The notes under the pieces were generated by a model, which saw only the letters and a program-made list of their open reading frames with translations, did no database searches and was not told the DNA's origin. The translations under genes were made by a program, and so were the position numbers. A stretch of 64,000 nt of DNA from Pogona vitticeps (taxonomy: Eukaryota > Chordata > Lepidosauria > Squamata > Agamidae), in the NCBI RefSeq assembly GCF_051106095.1, contig NC_135787.1:173437001-173501000 (forward strand), written 5' to 3'. The first letter of the stretch is position 1. The number at the start of each line of letters is the position of its first letter. This document shows positions 1 to 12,951 of this stretch, piece by piece.

Positions 1-404
1 GGCATAGTTTCCTTTTTCGATAGATTTTATTTCCTAGGATTGTTTTGGGGAGGTGGGGTCAATATGAGCTTTTCCAAGTCTCTGTGGAATAAAAGAAGCT
101 TTGCTAAAATGAAACTTTGGAGAAAATCAGCCATATTTTCCCAAACTGAAATTGAGAACATTTGATTTGGGGCAATGTTGAAAGCAACTAGTTCTTAGGG
201 ATCCATTATGGGGCAGCAGTTCTAGATGTTATTTTGTGCTTCTCAGTATCTTTAAAAAGACAATGTGCACAACAGTTTGAATCCAGAGTCAGAACAGAGT
301 CTCTGCTGCAAATAGGGCAGCCTCATAGAGCTGTGCTTAACATGCAGAGCATATCACAAGGCAGTAAGTAGGTCAGGAGAAGAGAGATGCACATAGTGAA
401 ACAG

Positions 405-770
405 ATAAGCATGTTTGGTGGGAACACTGTAGAGAGCCTTCTTTGTCACTGTACCCAGACTGTGGAACTCCCTCCCACAGGAGGCTAAGCTGGCCCTATC
501 TTTGCTGTCCTTCCACAAATGGGCAAAGACCTTTCTCTTCACACAAGCTTTCCCTGCGTAACTGGCTGTCTGAGAGGGGTTTTTAAATGGATGACTGAGC
601 CTTACTGCTTTGAATGTGCACTTGGTGTTGCTTTAGTTCACTGTCCTTTACTGTGGTATTTGTTTGATCCTTTCAGTATTTGTGTACTTACTGTTTGCTG
701 CTTTATATATTATCTTTTAATGATGCAAGATACTTTTAATCCTTCTTAAAGAGAAAGGTGGGGTAAAAAT
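405..770 (+). mobile_element. L2-like LINE, ORF2 C-terminal and 3' fragment
   Basis: Sequence around 430-560 matches, in the opposite orientation, the repeat at 14903-15425. Both encode a degenerate version of the ORF2 C-terminal stretch seen in L2-type LINEs (SLLC...ELPP...GKDLSL). The copy carries stops and is a fossil in a KIAA1549 intron. It is followed by a GAAT microsatellite. Confidence 0.6.
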
Positions 771-803
771 GTTCATTTATAAGTAAGTAAGCAAGCAAGC
801 AAG

Positions 804-868
804 TGAATGAATGAATGAATGAATGAATGAATGAATGAATGAATGAATGAATGAATGAATGAATGAAT
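804..868 (+). repeat. (GAAT)n microsatellite
   Basis: About 16 tandem GAAT units follow a short GTAA/GCAA run. Long open frames on the minus strand here (HSFI repeats) are artefacts of the tetranucleotide. Confidence 0.95.
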
Positions 869-945
869 AGTTGGAATATAGGATACTGATGGGTTGTTTT
901 TTTTTCAGAATATAAGTCAATTGTGTTGCATTTTTCCTCTGCCAG

Positions 946-1094
946 CAGGCAAAATCTGGGTCCAGGTTTTCTTCCCCCTGTTGAATTAATACACCCAGAC
1001 ACCCAGACCTCTGATGTTCAGTATTCCAGTAGAGGGATCTACCCAGAGGAATCGCCATCTGTGGCAAGGCCGCGACCAGTTGGAAGCACTGCAG
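946..1094 (+). CDS. KIAA1549: KIAA1549 antepenultimate coding exon
   Basis: The exon is preceded by a strong pyrimidine tract and a tandem CAGCAG acceptor, and ends at GCAG|GTACTT. It reads [14 protein letters not shown], then [13 protein letters not shown] and [11 protein letters not shown]. The last base supplies the G of a glycine codon completed in the next exon. The acceptor could instead lie at 949 (same frame) or at the weaker site before 1007; the donor is well supported. Confidence 0.75.
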
Positions 1095-4000
1095 GTACTT
1101 AGGGATTCCTGATTGTTATATGCTGTAATGCTTCCACCTTATAAGTTCTGCAATTCAGCAACCAAGGCAATCCCTAAATGTAGAATACAGGTGAGGAATG
1201 TGACTAATGCCCTTCAGCTCTGATGACAATAGGCATACACGGACCTTTGGAGGAACTGGGTGGCTTTGTATACAGATAGGACTTGCTTATAGGTTTGCTA
1301 TTAAAGGTAATTGTAGCACATCCAGTACTATACACTTCTAGCTGAGCATTGGCCAGGGTCAGGAAGGAGCTTCATTCATTCCCTTGGGAAATATTCATCC
1401 ATATCCATTGGCATAGGTTCTGTTTTGTTGTTGTTGTTGTTGTTCAATTCAACCATGCAGTTGTAATGCATACTTAGATGTATATGTAATTCAGTTGCAC
1501 TATTTTAATAGTCATACAGAGAAAGCAATAAGCGTAAGGGATTATCTTAAGTTTCCTAGCACTACTGAAGGAGCAGTTTTGCCTACGAAAGCTGTTTGCA
1601 CATAGATTGCCTTTTAACACAGTGACTAAAATCCTGTCATACAATTATGCAAGCGGAGCAGCTTTTAGATATGAATTACCATAAGTTAAGAAATCTCCAT
1701 AGACATTTTCTGCTGCATATTGAGTCACCCAACTTAGCATGAAACAGTCTGTGGAAATTCCTTAACTTACAGCAATTTACATTTAAAAATTATACCATTT
1801 GCATAGCTGCACAATAGGATTTCAGCTCTTATATTTATATGGCTATAGTAAGTAAAACATGAGATTCACATGTACTGGATTTGAAGACACAGGATAGTTC
1901 AATATCCCCCCTACCTCTAGTATTTATGGTATATTCTATAAACTGATTCTGATGCTCACATATAATATACATCCATACAATCACATTTATGAAGGATACA
2001 TGCATGAGTAAAATCATCTTTTTCCTTTATCTGGTTTAAAACGCAGATATCCCGACTGTGTATTTGTTAGAACATAAAACATCCACGTGTTAAATGGGAA
2101 AGCAGTGATTTACATATGGGGATGTTCCAGCCTGATGGGTTTCCCCCCCCCCAAAATAAACATTAGCAATATATTTTATATTGTTTTATATTGCTTTAAT
2201 GTTTTTTTTAGATATGTGTTTTAATATCACCATGTTTAGTAGCTTTTTAAGGGTTTAAGTCTTTTGTTTTAATTCCTGTTTGTTTAATAACATATGAGCT
2301 GCCTAGAGTCCTTCACCAGGAGAAAGGCAGCATAAAAAGCAAATACTGTATATGAATAGACGAGACTTGAGGACGTCTCCCAGTGACTGATCTGATTGGC
2401 TATGGTCACTGCCTCGCAGCTTCAAGAGGCAGTGGTGAAAGTGTGTGCTCACAGTGTTCTACTCAGTTAAGAAACTGATTTCAGAATGACTTTCTCCTAG
2501 TTGATCTCCTGCTATTACTGTACAGCTGAGTGTCCTGAAGTAAGCAAATATTTTATCTCTAACACTAAGGGAGAATCACTAGCATGTAAACCTCCTGGGT
2601 TAATATTTAAAAATTCTCACAACATAATGGCTCAGTGGGCCAGACACATTACCTTGTATATCTTCTCTCCTTTCTCCACTTCTGTACCCCACAAGCCTGT
2701 GTACAAGATTACCCTAATTTTGAACCACCTGGACAACACTCTGCTTCCAAAAAGGACATGGAAATTGCATGCACATAGGTCCTTTTGTTGTCCCAAACTT
2801 GCTGTCTTTTTTTTTTTGAAAGGCCTTAGTTAATTAAAGTTCAGAGCTCCTCTCCCTGCACACTTTGACCCTCTTCTACCTTTGTGTTTCTATCCCCCAC
2901 CTTCCCACCCTCCCCTGGGCCCTCAGTTTTATTTGCCTTCCACACTTTGGTTACTGCATGGAAAGATGAAAGAAAAAACCAACAATATTTGCTTTTAAGG
3001 TTCTCAGATACAGCACCTCACTCAGGTGGGAATTGCTAGCAGGATCGGAGGTCAACAAGTGGAGATCCCCTCAGGCAGAGCAGGGCATGGCCAGCCGGGG
3101 GAACCAGGGTGGCCCCCATATCGTGGAGAGGATGAATATGCTAGGAGAGATGCAGTGAGTACTGTGCTTCATGTTTAAATAGTTTCTGAAGCAGTTTTCT
3201 TGTGTTCACTTACTTTATTTATTTTCACCCTTTACTGTTTCGGGAGTTTTTTCCCAAGGCTTTTTATTTTTTAAAATCTTCCTCCACCTTCAGCTACTGC
3301 TTTTGTCTCTTTCGTATTCTAGCCCCTGAATCTTTGCTTCTCTATCCTTTTCTTTCTCATTTTTGTCTCTCACCCTTTACAAAAGAGGTGGGGGAACCCT
3401 GTGGCTTTCTAAATGTTGTTGGACGCCAGTTCCCTGTATGGCTAATGGTCCATTTGCCAGTATGGCCAGTGGCTAGGGAGGATGAGGATTGTAGTCCACT
3501 GTCCAAGGAGGCTCCAGATTGTTGTATGCTCTCAGTGGACTCTGTGTCTCTGAAATTGCTTTCCTGAAGCCACTCTAGACAGAAAGTATATTACATCTCC
3601 CTTCTCACTGCATCCTCCAAAAGCTCCAGACTTCCTGATTGTTGTCAGTGGAAGACTGTTCCCATCATAGAAAAGCTTGATTATGAGTTAGGAAGGTGCT
3701 CAAGAGTGTAAAAGCCACTTGCCTCCTCACACACAGGTGTTTTGGTTTTGCAAGCGAGTTTCTTTCAGGCATTATGTAATACATGCAGTATTACTAAGGA
3801 AGTGCTGGGTGCTGCCGTGCCCTAAGTAACCTCCTTACGTCTATGCATAACATTATAGGTGCCCAAGCAGCTGATACTTAGTGCTCAGCTGAGGTGGGAG
3901 GTAACAGACAGATGGGCTGCAGGCCGGCCAAAGACTGACACGCTCGGAGTACCGAAAGACAGTTTGCTGTCTTTCCTTCAGAACCAAATTGCCCAAAGTA

Positions 4001-6528
4001 AAGGAAATCAGCAAGTAGAATTCTATTGACATTCTAGTGTCACCTGGCTTTTTAGACCAGGAATAGTCTGGTTTTGCCTCCATGGCCTCTGACTTCAGCA
4101 CAGTCTCATCTGAATCATCCATCTACTTCTAGTGTGATCTCAAGCACAGCATTAAGTGTCTCTTTTATCTCCTGTTGGTTCTTGCTGGAATAAACTCCTT
4201 GGTGCCTGTATTTTGCTGTCACAGTAATGTCAAATCTTTATCTTTTCTGCATGCCTTTGCCATTGTTAAGGTTGTTGGCTTAGTGTTGCTTTGCAGCTCT
4301 CTGTTGGTTCTTTCTTCCTCCAACTTGTTTTTACCTGTACCGCAAAGTATTTATGTTTACTTTTTATCAGTCCACAGGTTGTGGAGGGGAGGGAACTCTC
4401 TTCTCAAAAGCCCAAGCATTGCTCTATTGGGTTGATTATGGAATAAAGCCAATCAATATGCTAACATTGTTAATTTTGATGATGTGTATGCTTCACTCAC
4501 TCAGATGTATTTCTATATTGATATTAATTACAATGCAGTGACTTCCCTTTGTCTTGTCTTCTCTGCATTGTCCTCACCTTTGCACATTCTGAAGCAATAA
4601 TTACCCCGTTTTTTCACCAACTTCCCCTTTTTTGAAAAATGGACTAGTTTTTTAGATGAATCAAATACCTTTTTAAAAACAATATGTTCCTGTTTGGTGT
4701 TTTACAAAATAGGGATAGGTTGAACAAGCATTTGATTTTTACTGGATGTGAAAGCAGGATATGCATTAGACATCCTGATACATCTAAATGGTTATTATAC
4801 CTACCATGCATCCCCATGTGAAAAAAAATAGTATATTGTGATATCCTATAAATTAGTGGTTCCCAGCTTTTTTTGTGTTGTGACCCTTTTTATAATAGCC
4901 ATGTAACCATGTGAACTCCCTGCCATGTTTGCATAAAAAGGCATCTTTAATGTGATAAAGTCAAAGCAAAAATTAGAGGCTTCTTTCTCTGCCAAAGGAC
5001 TTGTTTCTTACATATGCACATGCATGCTAACTTTAATATCCAGCTCTGAAAGGTTAAGGAAGAAAGTATTTAACAAAAGCTAAGACACATCTAAGGCAAC
5101 CTGTGATACCACCACCACCCCAAAAACATTTTACATTCCCCTTCGGGGTCATGGCCCCATGATTGGGAAATGCTGTTATATTTTGACAACTTAGAACCTA
5201 CTTCATTAGATGTGTGAAGGGTTCTCATATATTAACACGGGCTTTTATTGATTTATCTCATTTATAAAGCATTTCTCTATAGTTTTCCTCCTTACCAGGG
5301 CTCCCAAAGTGATGTACACTAAAATATATAAAGGTTCTTCTAAAACAGATCAGAAAAAAATTAAAGCTATTTTAATGCCAGTTTTAAAGACCAGAGGTCT
5401 TTTGGAGTTACGTAGCTTTGGCTGCTCACCAGAAGTTCATCAGGGAACGGATCTCAAGTGAGATCATTTTGCAGAGACGTCTTGAATCAAAGTATTGCTA
5501 CAGGGTCTATATTAGGATAGCTGTAGAGAGTTAAGAATGTAAATCAATACAGTCAGAAGGAAACAAAGAAAAAAATTGTGAAGCTGCAGCAAAGCTTAAA
5601 TGTTCGTAAAATATGTAAAGTGACCACAGCTCTTTCTTATTTTCTGTCTCTGCACCAGTGGCCTGTATCTTCTTGCAGAGCTCCAATGGCACAACTGGAA
5701 TGGCGTCAGCAACAATGACAGATGGGCCCTATGGAAATAGACTCAAAGTCAAAAAGAGAGCTGTGTGATTTTTTTTTCTCCTTGCTCACAGGACGCACAC
5801 ACCCTAAAATGAGAAGAAAGGGACATTATTCATTAGCAGCCGTCTGTCTTTGCTGGTGACATCATTCCTCTTGTAAGATTGGCTCTGCAAGAGGATACTG
5901 GCCCAGATTACACTTATGATGTGGAGTCTTAGTCCATACAAACATATACCATTTTTTTGAAAAATGAGTTTGTATTCAGGGGATACAAGCTTCTGTTGTC
6001 TGTGCTGTGGTGGACTAACATCACTACCCCTTTGAAAATAATGTCAGAAAAAAATATATTTGTGGAACAGCTGGAGATTCTAAGGTTCCAGCTGAGAAAC
6101 AGAAAGACTTCCCCCACATAAGGGATTCAACCTTTTAGTTTTACATTTTGGATAAAAAAGAAACATGCTGCTTTCTTCTCTCCCATCTCTGCTTGTTTTT
6201 CCATCTGTTGTTCATCTTTTCTACTTTTGCTTCTCAAGCAGAAACTGCAGTAACACTCTGTGCCTCTCCCCAGACACATATGCCTGGACATCAAGAATTT
6301 TTCTCCTCACCAGTATTCCAGATGCCGAGGACTTCGGCCCGACAGCCCTCAGCACCACCTGTTCAGCTTCCACACAGCAACCACCAGGGCCCGGGGCTCT
6401 GCTACAACACCAGCTCCACTGAGGACCTCCAGCCGGGCCACTCTTCGGCCTCTCTCATCAAAGCAATCCGAGAGGAGCTCCTTCGGCTCTCTCAGAAACA
6501 GACCATTGTGCAGAACTTCCACAGCTGA
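946..6528 (+). CDS. KIAA1549: KIAA1549, 3' end (three terminal coding exons, spliced)
   Basis: KIAA1549 is a large membrane-anchored protein known mainly as the fusion partner of BRAF in human pilocytic astrocytoma; its normal role is poorly defined. Three + strand exons (946-1094, 3000-3154, 6274-6528) join in phase and encode the C-terminal cytoplasmic tail. Recognisable stretches are [51 protein letters not shown] and [11 protein letters not shown], ending FHS-stop. The first junction splits a glycine codon (G + GT), the second falls between codons. The rest of the gene lies to the left of the window. The tail is rich in Pro and Ser and has no membrane segment. Neighbours TMEM213 and ATP6V0A4 match the human order, which supports orthology. 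The call rests on memory of the human protein, not on a search. Confidence 0.9.
1095..2999 (+). other. KIAA1549 intron, no recognised feature
   Basis: AT-rich intronic DNA between the first two KIAA1549 exons. Apart from a short GTT run at 1419-1444 and a C8 tract near 2143, I recognise nothing. Confidence 0.6.
3000..3154 (+). CDS. KIAA1549: KIAA1549 penultimate coding exon
   Basis: The acceptor is TTTTAAG|GT and the donor GATGCA|GTGAGT. The exon reads [17 protein letters not shown], then QQVEIPSGR and [14 protein letters not shown]. The first two bases complete a glycine codon begun at 1094. A second AG eight bases downstream (3006-3007) is an alternative acceptor, but it would break the phase. 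Confidence 0.9.
3155..6273 (+). other. KIAA1549 last intron
   Basis: Intronic DNA containing the hAT-like repeat at 4854-5175. Nothing else in it is recognised as coding or RNA. Confidence 0.6.
4854..5175. mobile_element. hAT-like nonautonomous element
   Basis: The left end reads AGTGGTTCCCAGCTTTT and the right end, reverse-complemented, AGCATTTCCCAATCATGG. These resemble hAT terminal repeats of the CAGTGGTTCCCAA type. The internal sequence encodes nothing. The flanks CTATAAAT and TTATATTT are only a loose 8-bp duplication. Confidence 0.5.
6274..6528 (+). CDS. KIAA1549: KIAA1549 last coding exon with stop
   Basis: The acceptor is CTCTCCCCAG|ACA, in phase 0, followed by 84 codons and TGA at 6526-6528. 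The reading [16 protein letters not shown], then [31 protein letters not shown] and [11 protein letters not shown] matches the extreme C terminus of KIAA1549. Overlapping open frames from 6148 and 6260 are shadows of this exon or of the intron in front of it. Confidence 0.95.
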   Translation, partial: THMPGHQEFFSSPVFQMPRTSARQPSAPPVQLPHSNHQGPGLCYNTSSTEDLQPGHSSASLIKAIREELLRLSQKQTIVQNFHS

Positions 6529-9500
6529 TTTGTCATTTCCTTGCAAATCTGCCAAATATCTGCTTCCTGTGGAAGCTAGACTCGCAGGAAATCAGCAAGA
6601 GCCTGTTGTTCTTCTATCAGAGGAGTGAGCTTGTACAGTAACCCAAGTTATGACCCAAACAGAAAAGAATTCCGCTGAAAGACAGACACCTCTGTGTGGA
6701 AATGAGAGAAAGCGAAGAAGGCCACCGTGAACATTTTAACACTTGACAATCTTTTAACCTGCTGCTTTTAAAGCATTTTAGGCATTATAATTGTGCCCAG
6801 GCTGGGACTATTCAGTTCTACTCCAGAACCTAAACACTGCAGAAAAAGTAACGGTGCATTTGAGTGTGAGACTCCCTTGCTTATGGAAGGAGAGTGAAGT
6901 TTGCGAGCCGGAATTGGTGGTAGTTTCACAAGAGGCTGCAAGAATCCTGTGGCTTCAGACATGTCCCTGAAGGTGGACTGGGTGTGCTACTGATGTGTTT
7001 TTCTTCAGACCTATAAGAAACGGTGTTGATCCTGTGCAAGCAATTAATTTAATGAGAGCTTTGTTAAGACTCTTCAAAGAAAGGACTTTGGAGCAACTTG
7101 TTAAACCAGGACAATAGTCATTGTTAATACTGCTCTGTGCTTCCAGATGAAGCCATCCTCTGCACTCTTCCTTGTTGTTCTTCTGGTGCTGAAGCTTCAA
7201 AGTGTCCCTTCATCCTGATGTTTGCAAAGTTGAAATGATGGCCTTTTAAAAAAAACACACACAGAAAAAAACAAAAAGCACGCAAACAAAAATCAAGGAT
7301 ATAATCATTTATAATAATTCAGGCTGGAAGTATGAACAATTTTTAAAAAAAAAACACAAGAGGGATTCATTTCTTGGTGGATGTATACTGAATTGATTTT
7401 AAAATGTAGAAATGTTCAGGTCAGTTTCACAAGTGATACAGAAGAGCTTGAAAGTAACGGGTTACTGCAAGTACAATGAAAGTTTCTGGAGTAAGGTAAT
7501 AAGTGGGAATGGCATGAATTGGAGGGCTGTGATGATTTCTAGTTACTTTCAAAGGGCATTTTATATGCCTTTTGAGAAAAATTTTTTCATGTTTTTCAAG
7601 TTTCATTCTTTTCAGTCCTGTGTTTTTCTCCTCCCAAAATTAGTGGAAAAAATGGTGATGGAAGGAGTAACAAATGTTTGTAATGTTAATGGCAACCAGT
7701 TACTTTCATGGGCCTTGTAATGCCATGTTTTACTTTTAGAAAGTAATTTTCCAAGCTCTGTATATATTGATACAGTGATGAGATTGCAACACTTTTTATT
7801 CCCTCATAACATGGCCCAAACAATAGGAAAAGCAAAGGTATAAATATTTTGAGTAAATAAATATAATTGAATACAGCTTTCATGGAGGGTGGTGGTCACT
7901 GAAGCTCTAACTCTAGCTACCTTTCCTTTACCTGAGTCTGCCATTGTTTGTAGTGGGCATCTTTGTATTGAAAGATGTATTCCATGGAGGGAAGCCATTT
8001 GTAGACTTATCCAAATGACCCCTGCTTATGAGCATTTCTATTGAAGCATTTCCCACTTCTAAATGGAATTGTTTGTTCCAGCTGGAATACAGCAGTGAAA
8101 TCAATGAAACTTAGATTTGTTGACCTACTCTAGCTGGATTTCCCTGTTTTTAAAAGAAATAGCAATACTCATGCAAAAAGCCACCATCCTTTCTTAGATT
8201 GAAAGAGGCCATGTGTCTCAAACCATGTGCGGCACATGCTTCATGAAAATGATGTTTGTTCATGAGGTTAATAAAATAGGAACATGTGGTATTTCAAGAT
8301 GTAATTTGAGCATTTAAGTTTGTGAGAAACACCAAAGTTGAATGAAAATTCATTTCTCCAGTGGATCCTCAATCGCACTTGAAGTGGATGTCTAATATTT
8401 AGCCTACCCAGATGAGGCAACCAGCACTGGGAAAGAAGCAGAAGCATCTTTCCACAAACTACACAATACCAAACCTGAGAGAGCTAACAAGGTACACTTG
8501 AAAATTGCTGCCGCCTAGTTCTCTGATTGGTCTCTGACTGTGGAGTACATATTTCCACACATGTTCATGCTTCAGTTTATGCATTTCTTTCATTTAAACA
8601 ACCACTTTCAACACACTATGTTTTAAGTGTGTCTTTGAGCGAGGAAAGCAGACTTTATACCTTAAAATGAGATACCCAGTGTGGTGTAGTGAATAGAGCA
8701 ATGAATTAGGACTCAGGAATACCTGAGTTTCAGTCCATGCTCAGCCATTGAAACTCACTGGAGGAGTGGAACTGGTAAAGCCACTCTTTAAATATTACTT
8801 TACCTTGAAAATCCCATTAAGTTTGCTATAAATTGATTCCATCTTTAAGGCACATAATATCTTAAAACGTAGGCCTAAATCCAAATACTCCCCACTTGAA
8901 TTAATGGGAACTTGTTAAGTCAGCGTTTATCTAAATTCCACGGATTAAATGGGTTTACTCTAGTTTGGAGTAATGATTGGGTTTTAGGCCATAGTGTGCA
9001 GATTAGTTATTAGGGACTCCCTGAAGATCACTGGTGGAAACTTCTAGGTGTTTGAAGTTGGGAGTATTTTGTGGTGGGTTAAGCCTTTTGTTAATTTGCC
9101 AAAGGTCGTGAATGCAGATGTGCTGCTTGCTTTTCTTTTTAATATAAAAAATAAAGTAGGCAAATAGATGGTTTTGGAACCTTGAAAACCAGCCTGGGTG
9201 AGACCACGCCACCAGCACTAGTTTATGGTAAATAAACAACACTCTGCATTTACTTCTTGTAAAAGCCTACACAGAAATGGTAACACTTGTGATAACAGAC
9301 CATTTTAGAATAACAGAAGCTTAGATTTCACCATTTAGAGGCAATCTCTGCATTTGTATGTGTTCCTACTGATATTACGGTACATGCCATCCAGGCACGA
9401 GTTTTTACAGAATTTTAATTTTACTGTTAGTGGTGAGATGTAATTTACTGTTGTATGGCCATTGCTTAATTGTAACCTGCGTAATATGAGTGGAAGAAAT

Positions 9501-9561
9501 CTAACTAAATTATTTTATTTGTTGGAGTGTTTTGTTTTGTTTCTAACTTAGACTAAATTAA
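6529..9561 (+). other. KIAA1549: KIAA1549 3' untranslated region (end uncertain)
   Basis: AT-rich non-coding DNA follows the stop codon. Candidate poly(A) signals are AATAAA at 7856, 8270, 9150 and 9231 and ATTAAA at 9556. The human gene is known to have a 3' UTR of several kilobases, so a distal site is plausible. A tRNA-derived SINE at 8676-8872 lies inside. The true end cannot be fixed from sequence alone. Confidence 0.4.
8676..8872 (+). mobile_element. tRNA-derived SINE (Sauria-SINE type)
   Basis: The head CCAGTGTGGTGTAGTGAATA contains a pol III A-box, and TGAGTTTCAGTCC is a weak B-box. The tail GATTCC..TTAAGGCACATAAT resembles the shared SINE/BovB 3' end. A second copy at 12952-13133 aligns along its whole length. 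Confidence 0.75.
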
Positions 9562-10044
9562 AGCTAAAGCAGTGGCACCAAGATAGTTTGAAAGCTGTTC
9601 TTTGTGTGAAAGTGTGGCATCAGTGCGTTCACAGTTTTAGGGCATTGATAAATAATTTTTTGGTCTATGAAGAGGTGAACTCTCTGGTGTGTTGAACCTT
9701 CTTTTGTTGATGTTTCAGTCACCAGTGCTACTTGGGACACCATGCTTGAAACATGAAGGAACATGTTTCAGGCATGGAGGCATTAATGCTCTCTGATACA
9801 ATCCCATAAAAGGACCTCATTCATATGTATATTTCTTTTACATGTAGATTGACTCCTTCCCATTGAAGCTCTTGGGACTCTCTACATAACCAATGGGATC
9901 CATATACAGATATGATTTATGTACAGGTATTTGGGATAATTAAGATGATCCATTTCTTTGTTTTACATAATGAAAATCTTGTGTGCAGGGACAGAATGAA
10001 GAGAGGATGCGAGAAGAAACTTGGTTTTGAACATACTATTCCTC
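9562..10044. other. Intergenic DNA, no recognised feature
   Basis: The start of the KIAA1549-TMEM213 interval, AT-rich with no recognised gene or repeat. Confidence 0.5.
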
Positions 10045-10275
10045 ATAAAGGTAAAGGTTCCCCTTGACATTTAGTCCAGTCGTGTCCAACTTTAGGGGGT
10101 GGTGTTCATCCCCATTTCCAAGCCATAGAGCCAGCGTTTGTCCGTAGACAGTTTCCGTGGTCACGTGGCCAGCGCAACTAGACACGGGAATGCCGTTACC
10201 TTCCCACAATGGTGATATCTATATGCTTTTTATATGCTTTTGAATTGCTAGGTTGGCAGGAGCTGGGATATACAT
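10045..10275 (+). mobile_element. Squamate interspersed repeat (SINE-like)
   Basis: It begins AAAGGTAAAGGTTCCCCTTG and includes TCCAGTCGTGTCCAACT and GTGGTCACGTGGCCAGCGC. I recognise this pattern from squamate genomes as a high-copy repeat but cannot name the family with certainty. An (A/C)-rich run follows at 10507-10523. Confidence 0.65.
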
Positions 10276-10909
10276 CCACATTTTTTAAAAAATTCCAAAG
10301 TGCCTGGAATGTGTTGTTATGTGACCCCAGTGAGAATCCCAGTGTTGAGATTTATCAGTAGACTTAGCATTATACTGCCCATCATAATACTGTACATTCT
10401 TTTCTTCATCGTGCATAGTATTCTGAAGAATGTCATCCCAATAGGAAAATTCCATAGATTTATTAGGACTTTATTGTTTGTCCTGGCTGTGTGTAAAAAA
10501 TGGAGAACAAACAAACAAACAAAAGAGATACACATTACAAGTGGCTGGAACTTGAGGACATTTCCAAAAAAATGGATCTAGAAGACTAAATCTTTCCATA
10601 CTGGTGCACCCAGGTTAGTATCCTGTATTGTCAAAATAACACGACCACCAAAAATGCCATCTCATCAATTTCAAGTCATGAGTTGTGTTTGAATATTTGG
10701 TTCCATAAACTATGATTCATAAATGCACGGGCAAGTACTGATTTGCTAACCAACACTAAGCCAGAGTTCCTTGGTGATTGTGTCCAGATGCTTTTGACTT
10801 AACAGGACTGCACAAACTGTGGTCCGGGGGCTGTGTAACATTTTTGTAGCCATGGCAGGTGGAGCTGAGCCATGTATTTCATGAAAGTTTTCAAATAAAA
10901 TGAACAAGG

Positions 10910-11752
10910 TGTAAGAATGGGGACTGGAAGGAACCGCCTCCTACCTGTTTGCTATACTCTATTCCCTGGAAGGATGAGGGCCACAAGGACACTGATCCAT
11001 TAAAACCAGGAGAGTGGAGGAAAAGAAGGATCAGAAGAAGGAGATAGAAGCCCAGGCTTGGGTGGGAGGGTGAGGAAAGAAGAGGAAAAAGAGGGGGAGG
11101 AAGAGAAGAGGAGATAAACATATTAAAGGAAGACAGAGAAATGAGAGGAGGAGGAGGCTGGAGGGTCAGAGAATGAGAAGAAGCCAGAGTGTGTATTCCC
11201 AGAAGAAGGGTGGGAGTGGACAGAACTAAAATCCTGGGAAATAGGATAATTTGATGGTGCTGGGAAAGAGACAGAGAGATGACAACAAACCAGGCCCCTC
11301 TCAAGAAACCATCAAACAGGAAAGCAAGAGAAAATGAGGCAAGAACAAGAACAGGTTCAGAGGGGTGAAAGCGATGAAAAAAACGAGAGACACAATAGAG
11401 TTCCCGATGGAGCCCTCCTCTCCTGTCTGGATGGAGAACCCAGAAGGCGCAAAGGGGCTGGAAGACACACGAAGGGCCAAAAGAGACTGAGAGTGGTGGA
11501 AGAAAGAACCGAGGGTCACTGTTGCCAATGTTGTTGCCAGCATAATCCACACAGGAAACGGATTTGAAGGAGGAAACTCCACGGCTGGGAGAGAACTTGA
11601 GGGAAGACAGATGGTGGGGAGGAGTTTGTGGAACCCTTTCCCTGTTGGAGAGGGAAGAGTAGTTGACACAGAGAACGGCTATAAATGCCACTGCTGGGCA
11701 ACTATTAATAAACGTTGGAAATTTGAAGCAAGAAAGAGACTCTGAAGTGGTC
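10910..11752 (+). mobile_element. Possible solo LTR fossil
   Basis: A purine-rich block ends in a TATA-like CTATAAATGCC (about 11679) and AATAAA (11707), followed by a U5-like stretch. The layout is that of an LTR with a short R region. Boundaries are guesses from TG and CA ends; no duplicated flank or partner LTR was found. Family and age are unknown. Confidence 0.28.
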
Positions 11753-12951
11753 ATGTTGAGGGATTAAAAGTGGGGGGGGGGGCTACACAAGAACCTTCTC
11801 ACACAGAATTAAAAACAAAAGAGGTTTGTAATTGGAAGACAGTAGAAATACAGCTCAAACTTGAAAATAAATGCTGCTGCCCAGTGACATTCGAGCAGCT
11901 TGTTTTTCTGAGCTGGGTTCAAGGGGAGAATTGGCCTTCTCAGCCACACTAGACACTGTTCCAAGACCTCTATTCAGAGCACTTTACCATAGTCTCTTGA
12001 GACTGAAGGGTGCCTACAAATTCAAGGGAGGAAAATAATTACAGGCTCTATGCAAAGCTTTCTGGAGGAATAAGTGTGTATTTGCTGTTAAAGAAGAAAT
12101 GAGGGAGAGGAACAAGTTTAATATGTAGCAACAGCCTATATTACATTGGAAGCTAAACTTCAGATGCTAGAGAATGAAGGGCAGACTTTTTCTAAGATGG
12201 CTGCCCATGGTAAGAAATCATCAGTAATGTCTGGAAATCATCTTCGTTAGAAGCCAGTGGTAAGGAATTACCAGAATTTTGTAGGAAAGGATTTACTCAA
12301 CAGTAGTGTAGTTGCTAATTTTGAATCCATGCCCCCCTCTTATCAACAAAGCAGTTGTAGCCTTTCCAACTCCTCCAGAAGCAGGTTATTTGCAAACCCA
12401 ATATGTCTCAATGGCCTATTCAGTAACAAACCATCTGAAAATATTTTGCTCCTTTTGGATGTCTCTCTTCAATTTTAGATAACTTCTTAAATTTTGCAGT
12501 ACCCAGGAGATGGTTTCAAAGGTGCTTTTCCAGACTTGTTTGGTTTCCAATGCATTCTCTCTGAATATATATGAAATTGTCAAGAGTGTGACAGATTGAG
12601 CTTCGGTGCGCAATGGGAAAGAAGCTTGCTGATAGAGCATAGCAAAAAGCTATCGCAGCTCTTTTTGTCTTAATGATGACTGTACACAACTTCAAGGGAT
12701 GTATCAAGATGACATGTTTAGTACTTCCCTTCCTCAAGTGTAAAATTGGGCTTTGAAATCATTGGAAGACATTTAGTCTGGGAAAGAGAGAGAACTGCCT
12801 ATTAGACAGTAAGAATAATTGTTCAGGAAAAATACGAGGCTACTGCTCTCTATTTCACTGAGTTCCATTGTGTAAATCACCTGTATAACCAGGGTTGGAT
12901 TGGATTTTGTTTCAGGGCAGTATTGCATTGATCAAAGACTAGGTTTAACAG
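11753..12951. other. Intergenic DNA, no recognised feature
   Basis: A short G-run at 11773-11781 and AT-rich sequence; no gene or known repeat recognised. Confidence 0.5.

Noticed and set aside
10891-11754. A 287-codon open frame on the minus strand
   Set aside because: It is the complement of a purine-rich block, giving Ser/Leu/Pro-rich low-complexity protein with no domain or splice context. The block is better read as a possible LTR fossil.
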